NCBI GenBank assembly: GCA_938091165.1
Contig: CALKNK010000007.1
Location: 1 to 25,012, forward strand
Length of the DNA stretch: 25,012 bases
Direction: 5' to 3'
Origin: an uncultured Ilumatobacter sp.
GTDB lineage: Bacteria > Actinomycetota > Acidimicrobiia > Acidimicrobiales > Ilumatobacteraceae
Each line of letters starts with the position of its first letter. The first letter of the stretch is position 1. The notes beneath the pieces were generated by a model that saw nothing but the letters and a program-made list of their open reading frames with translations, was not told where the DNA came from and did not search any database. A program made the position numbers and the translations under genes. Below are positions 22,350 through 25,012 of this stretch, piece by piece.

Positions 22350-24947
22350 TTAGTTGCCGGGTGGAGCGAACTCGATCACCTGCTGGAAGGTGGGCCGGTT
22401 CGTAGCGCGGAAGTCGTCGTCGATTAATCCCGGCGCGAACGTCAGCCGCTGTCCTTCGCTCAACCAGGTGGTCGGGTCATCGCCGCGTTCAGCGGCGACT
22501 TCGCTCGCTGCTGTGTCGATTGCTGTCCACAGCGCCTCACGACAGGTGTCGATGTCACCGGACCCGCAGTACTGCACCCCGAACGGGCCGTCGACCGGCT
22601 CGCCGAGCAACGCACGAAGGTCCTTGTCGATGAGGCTTTCGTCGTTGATGCCACGTCGGGCGTCCGTGAGAGCCTCACCGAGTACCGGCTCGCTAACCGC
22701 TGCAGCGATTGGATCGAAGATGGCATCGAAGATCAGCGGTCCAGGGCTGTCGTGGTCGCCGTTGTTGTCGGCGTCGAGCCGTGGAGCATCGTCGGCGATC
22801 CACTCATCGAGGATCGCAACTACTTCAGCAGCCAGTTCCGACGGAGCGTCGCCACCAGCAAGCACAGCGCTGACCACTGGCCACACCGTTGACCGGATGT
22901 CCTCAGTCGCTGAACGGTTCATCACACCAACAACATCGGTGAGCTCGGACTTGTCCGGCCACTGATCGAACGCCTCAACTCGGTGTACCGAGCCGTACTG
23001 GTTCCCGTCGCCATGCATGAACCCTGGTGCTGACTGATTGTTCCAGTTGAGAAGTCGATCCGTCGGGTGTCCTGTGGCATGTGGGTGCTGGTCTTGCTCT
23101 AAGAAGCCTTGCCACTCGTACTCGCCGGTCCCAAGAGTTGGGAGACGCCGGTCAAGCCCTTCGGCACGCACCGGCAACTGACCGGAAGCGAAGTAGCCGA
23201 CGCTGTCGCGATTGGCGTAACCCCAATTGAACGTGAACCCGAACTGGTTCGCGATTTCGAAGAACGACTCGTCGGTATCGGCATCGCCTTCGGTCATGTT
23301 CTTCAACGCGCCGAGGTTGAGGCCGTCGCGACCGAAAGTGGATCGCTGGCTAGTCAATGCAACCGGCACTCCTTGCGATGTCGCTGTCCCGATGAAGGGC
23401 CCGTGCACCGAAGTCGGGTAGCGGATCGGGATATCGCCGAGCGTCCCGGCGTCGAACTGCTCAAATGGAATGCACTCGCCGTTGAACTCGTAGTGGGTCG
23501 ACTGGCGCGACGGGGTGGATCCGTCTGGCTCGCAAAGAATTTCGACGAACACGTCGCGCACGTCCTGGTTCGCTGAGGTCAAGCTCCAGGCATAGTCCTC
23601 GGTGCGACCAAGCAAGAGGTACATCGACAGGCCAGGCACGGCAGCGCCCTGCGCTTCAATGCCAGGACCAGAGAGATGGATTTGTTGCACGATCTCGGGG
23701 TAGTAGTACCCGAGCTGTGGGCCCATCACAGCGAGCGTTGTCTCATTTGCTGAGGCTGCTGGGTCAACAATCAACCAGTTCGACGCAGTTTTCGTTGGCG
23801 GCCCTGACGCGGAGTCGTACACGGTACTGACGTTGGTCTCAAGGATCGAGACGTCCCCAGGGTCACGTGGATCGAAGGAAATCAGAGAGCCTTCGTCGAT
23901 GATCACTGAGCCGGTGACGTCGCCACCGGTGAGAGCCGGGTACTCGAAACGGTCCTCGATTGTGGTGGGTGCCTCAGGGTCACTGTCTGGCATCAGGTCT
24001 TCCCAGACCTGGCGGCCCTGCTCATTGCCGAGCTGGTTCTGGAGCGCAGAAAGGAACTCGGCGTTGCGTGCTTCGCTGCCACCGCCAGCACCGAAGATTG
24101 AGCCAATGAACGCAGTTGTTGCGATGACGTCGTTGACAGTGGCGGGCGCCTGGTCGATGTCGTTGGCTTCCCAGTAGGCGGTCAGTCCATCGGCGTAGGC
24201 CTGCGCATCGGAGATGATTTCCTCTCCTTCTTCGCCGTACTCATCAATGATGACCTGAATTTGGTCGGTCACTAATTGCTCGGCTGCTTCGCTTGGAATG
24301 AATGTCTGCCCGCTGGTGACCAGAGAGAATGCGTTGATTCCCGGTACGTCAGCGACCGCCACGCGAGCGGGGCCGCGGCCGAGCGCGATGAGCAATCCGC
24401 GGTCCCGAGCGGTGACCCATCCGGCGCCGAAGGCCAAGTCTTCGCGGGTCTCGCCGGTGATGTGAGCGATCCCGAACTCGTCGTAAATGATCGTGGTGCC
24501 GTCCCGGCCGGTCGGCTCTTCAGTGGTCGCGCCGATCGGAGCGAAGTCCTGCGGAAGAAAGAGGCGCTCGATGTCTTCGTCGGTTATGTCACCGCGTAGA
24601 GGAGTCAAGTCGTCGTACAGCGTGAGTTGGTCGGTCGACTCATCGGTCTTGGGTAGCCCGCCGTAGTTGCCGGGCGGGAGGATGTAGTACGACCGGTCTT
24701 CCGTGATTGTCGCGATGGGGTCAGGATTTGCCTCTGCAGCAGGAGCGTTGGTGTCGGCTGACTCGTCGGGCGCGTCGGTAGCGGGCGGCTCTTCGACGGC
24801 CGGCTCAGTAACAGCGGGTTCGCTTGCGTCCGTTGCTGGTGTCGATTCGCTGGACTCGTCATCACCCGATGAGCAAGCGGCGACGACAAGCGCAGCGGCA
24901 GTTGCGATAGCGAGCACCCTTGCGCGGCCATTGGATTTGTATGACAT
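22350..24947 (-). CDS. Penicillin acylase-family lipoprotein
   Basis: This 865-residue Ntn-hydrolase family protein is exported as a lipoprotein: signal peptide, then the lipobox VAAC with C25, then an acidic Ser/Glu/Ala/Pro-rich linker up to about residue 95. The penicillin acylase fold follows. The presumed autocatalytic cleavage and nucleophile is S389 in TASNWLIVDP, matching the SNxW start of the mature beta chain. Downstream landmarks include MGPQLGYYYP, QIHLSGPGIEAQGAAVPG and YAWSLTSANQD. Related enzymes cleave amide bonds in penicillins, acyl-homoserine lactones or other acylated amines; the substrate cannot be read here. The ATG at 24947 is chosen because GAGGGGGA lies upstream and the signal peptide starts there. 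It has the same orientation as the cox operon, with 289 bases between them. Confidence 0.93.
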   Translation of the reverse strand: MSYKSNGRARVLAIATAAALVVAACSSGDDESSESTPATDASEPAVTEPAVEEPPATDAPDESADTNAPAAEANPDPIATITEDRSYYILPPGNYGGLPKTDESTDQLTLYDDLTPLRGDITDEDIERLFLPQDFAPIGATTEEPTGRDGTTIIYDEFGIAHITGETREDLAFGAGWVTARDRGLLIALGRGPARVAVADVPGINAFSLVTSGQTFIPSEAAEQLVTDQIQVIIDEYGEEGEEIISDAQAYADGLTAYWEANDIDQAPATVNDVIATTAFIGSIFGAGGGSEARNAEFLSALQNQLGNEQGRQVWEDLMPDSDPEAPTTIEDRFEYPALTGGDVTGSVIIDEGSLISFDPRDPGDVSILETNVSTVYDSASGPPTKTASNWLIVDPAASANETTLAVMGPQLGYYYPEIVQQIHLSGPGIEAQGAAVPGLSMYLLLGRTEDYAWSLTSANQDVRDVFVEILCEPDGSTPSRQSTHYEFNGECIPFEQFDAGTLGDIPIRYPTSVHGPFIGTATSQGVPVALTSQRSTFGRDGLNLGALKNMTEGDADTDESFFEIANQFGFTFNWGYANRDSVGYFASGQLPVRAEGLDRRLPTLGTGEYEWQGFLEQDQHPHATGHPTDRLLNWNNQSAPGFMHGDGNQYGSVHRVEAFDQWPDKSELTDVVGVMNRSATEDIRSTVWPVVSAVLAGGDAPSELAAEVVAILDEWIADDAPRLDADNNGDHDSPGPLIFDAIFDPIAAAVSEPVLGEALTDARRGINDESLIDKDLRALLGEPVDGPFGVQYCGSGDIDTCREALWTAIDTAASEVAAERGDDPTTWLSEGQRLTFAPGLIDDDFRATNRPTFQQVIEFAPPGN

Positions 24948-25012
24948 GAGTCCCCCTCGTTTTGTTCCCCATCGCAACCTAAGCGGATTGCGGTCCGAGA
25001 AGAGAGTCCTTC

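Noticed and set aside
1..25012. tRNA, rRNA, CRISPR arrays, insertion sequences and prophage genes
   Set aside because: I saw no repeat-spacer arrays, transposase motifs, terminal inverted repeats or rRNA-like conserved segments. A dedicated tRNA scan would be needed to exclude tRNA genes fully.

Overview
The window looks like chromosomal DNA from a high-GC Gram-positive bacterium, most likely an aerobic actinobacterium near the class Acidimicrobiia. This placement is inferred from GC-rich third codon positions, many GTG starts, ATGA/GTGA stop-start overlaps, at least one leaderless-type promoter, DUF2510/RDD and SCO6745-type proteins, and the style of the lipoproteins. No rRNA, tRNA, CRISPR array, insertion sequence or phage gene was seen.

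Left arm (1-3603, + strand): four genes joined by ATGA overlaps. Two are tandem paralogues of a cysteine-rich iron-sulfur protein distantly like epoxyqueuosine reductase or reductive dehalogenase, one is a 122-residue protein with a helix-turn-helix-like segment, and one is a class I acyl-CoA synthetase. No pathway for this operon is recognised. A separate, apparently leaderless EamA-type transporter follows (3897-4823).

Middle (4942-10129): a nitroreductase-SRPBCC fusion and an SCO6745-family protein form a minus-strand operon, divergent from an HxlR-type regulator. A short inverted repeat in the shared intergenic region may be its operator. Next come an RDD/DUF2510 membrane protein, a thermonuclease-excalibur lipoprotein, a small lipoprotein and a small membrane protein. 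These appear to be single genes.

Right arm (10366-22060): a form I aerobic carbon monoxide dehydrogenase locus. The minus-strand operon reads: 77-residue protein, coxM, coxS, coxL (with the form I AYRCSFR active-site loop), an XdhC-YHS protein (coxF-like), coxG, then five consecutive small single-pass membrane proteins. A converging plus-strand operon carries a second XdhC-like protein, an 84-residue protein, coxD (MoxR AAA+), coxE (VWA), and two unknown small proteins. A MocA-like cofactor cytidylyltransferase is divergent from it. Together these would make the Mo-Cu hydroxylase (CoxMSL), its cofactor and active site (MocA-like, XdhC, CoxD/E), and its membrane and quinone link (CoxG). The five small membrane proteins have no role known to me and are the most promising undescribed component. 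The canonical coxB/C/H/K genes are absent from the window.

The right end (22350-24947) is a large lipoprotein of the penicillin acylase Ntn-hydrolase family.
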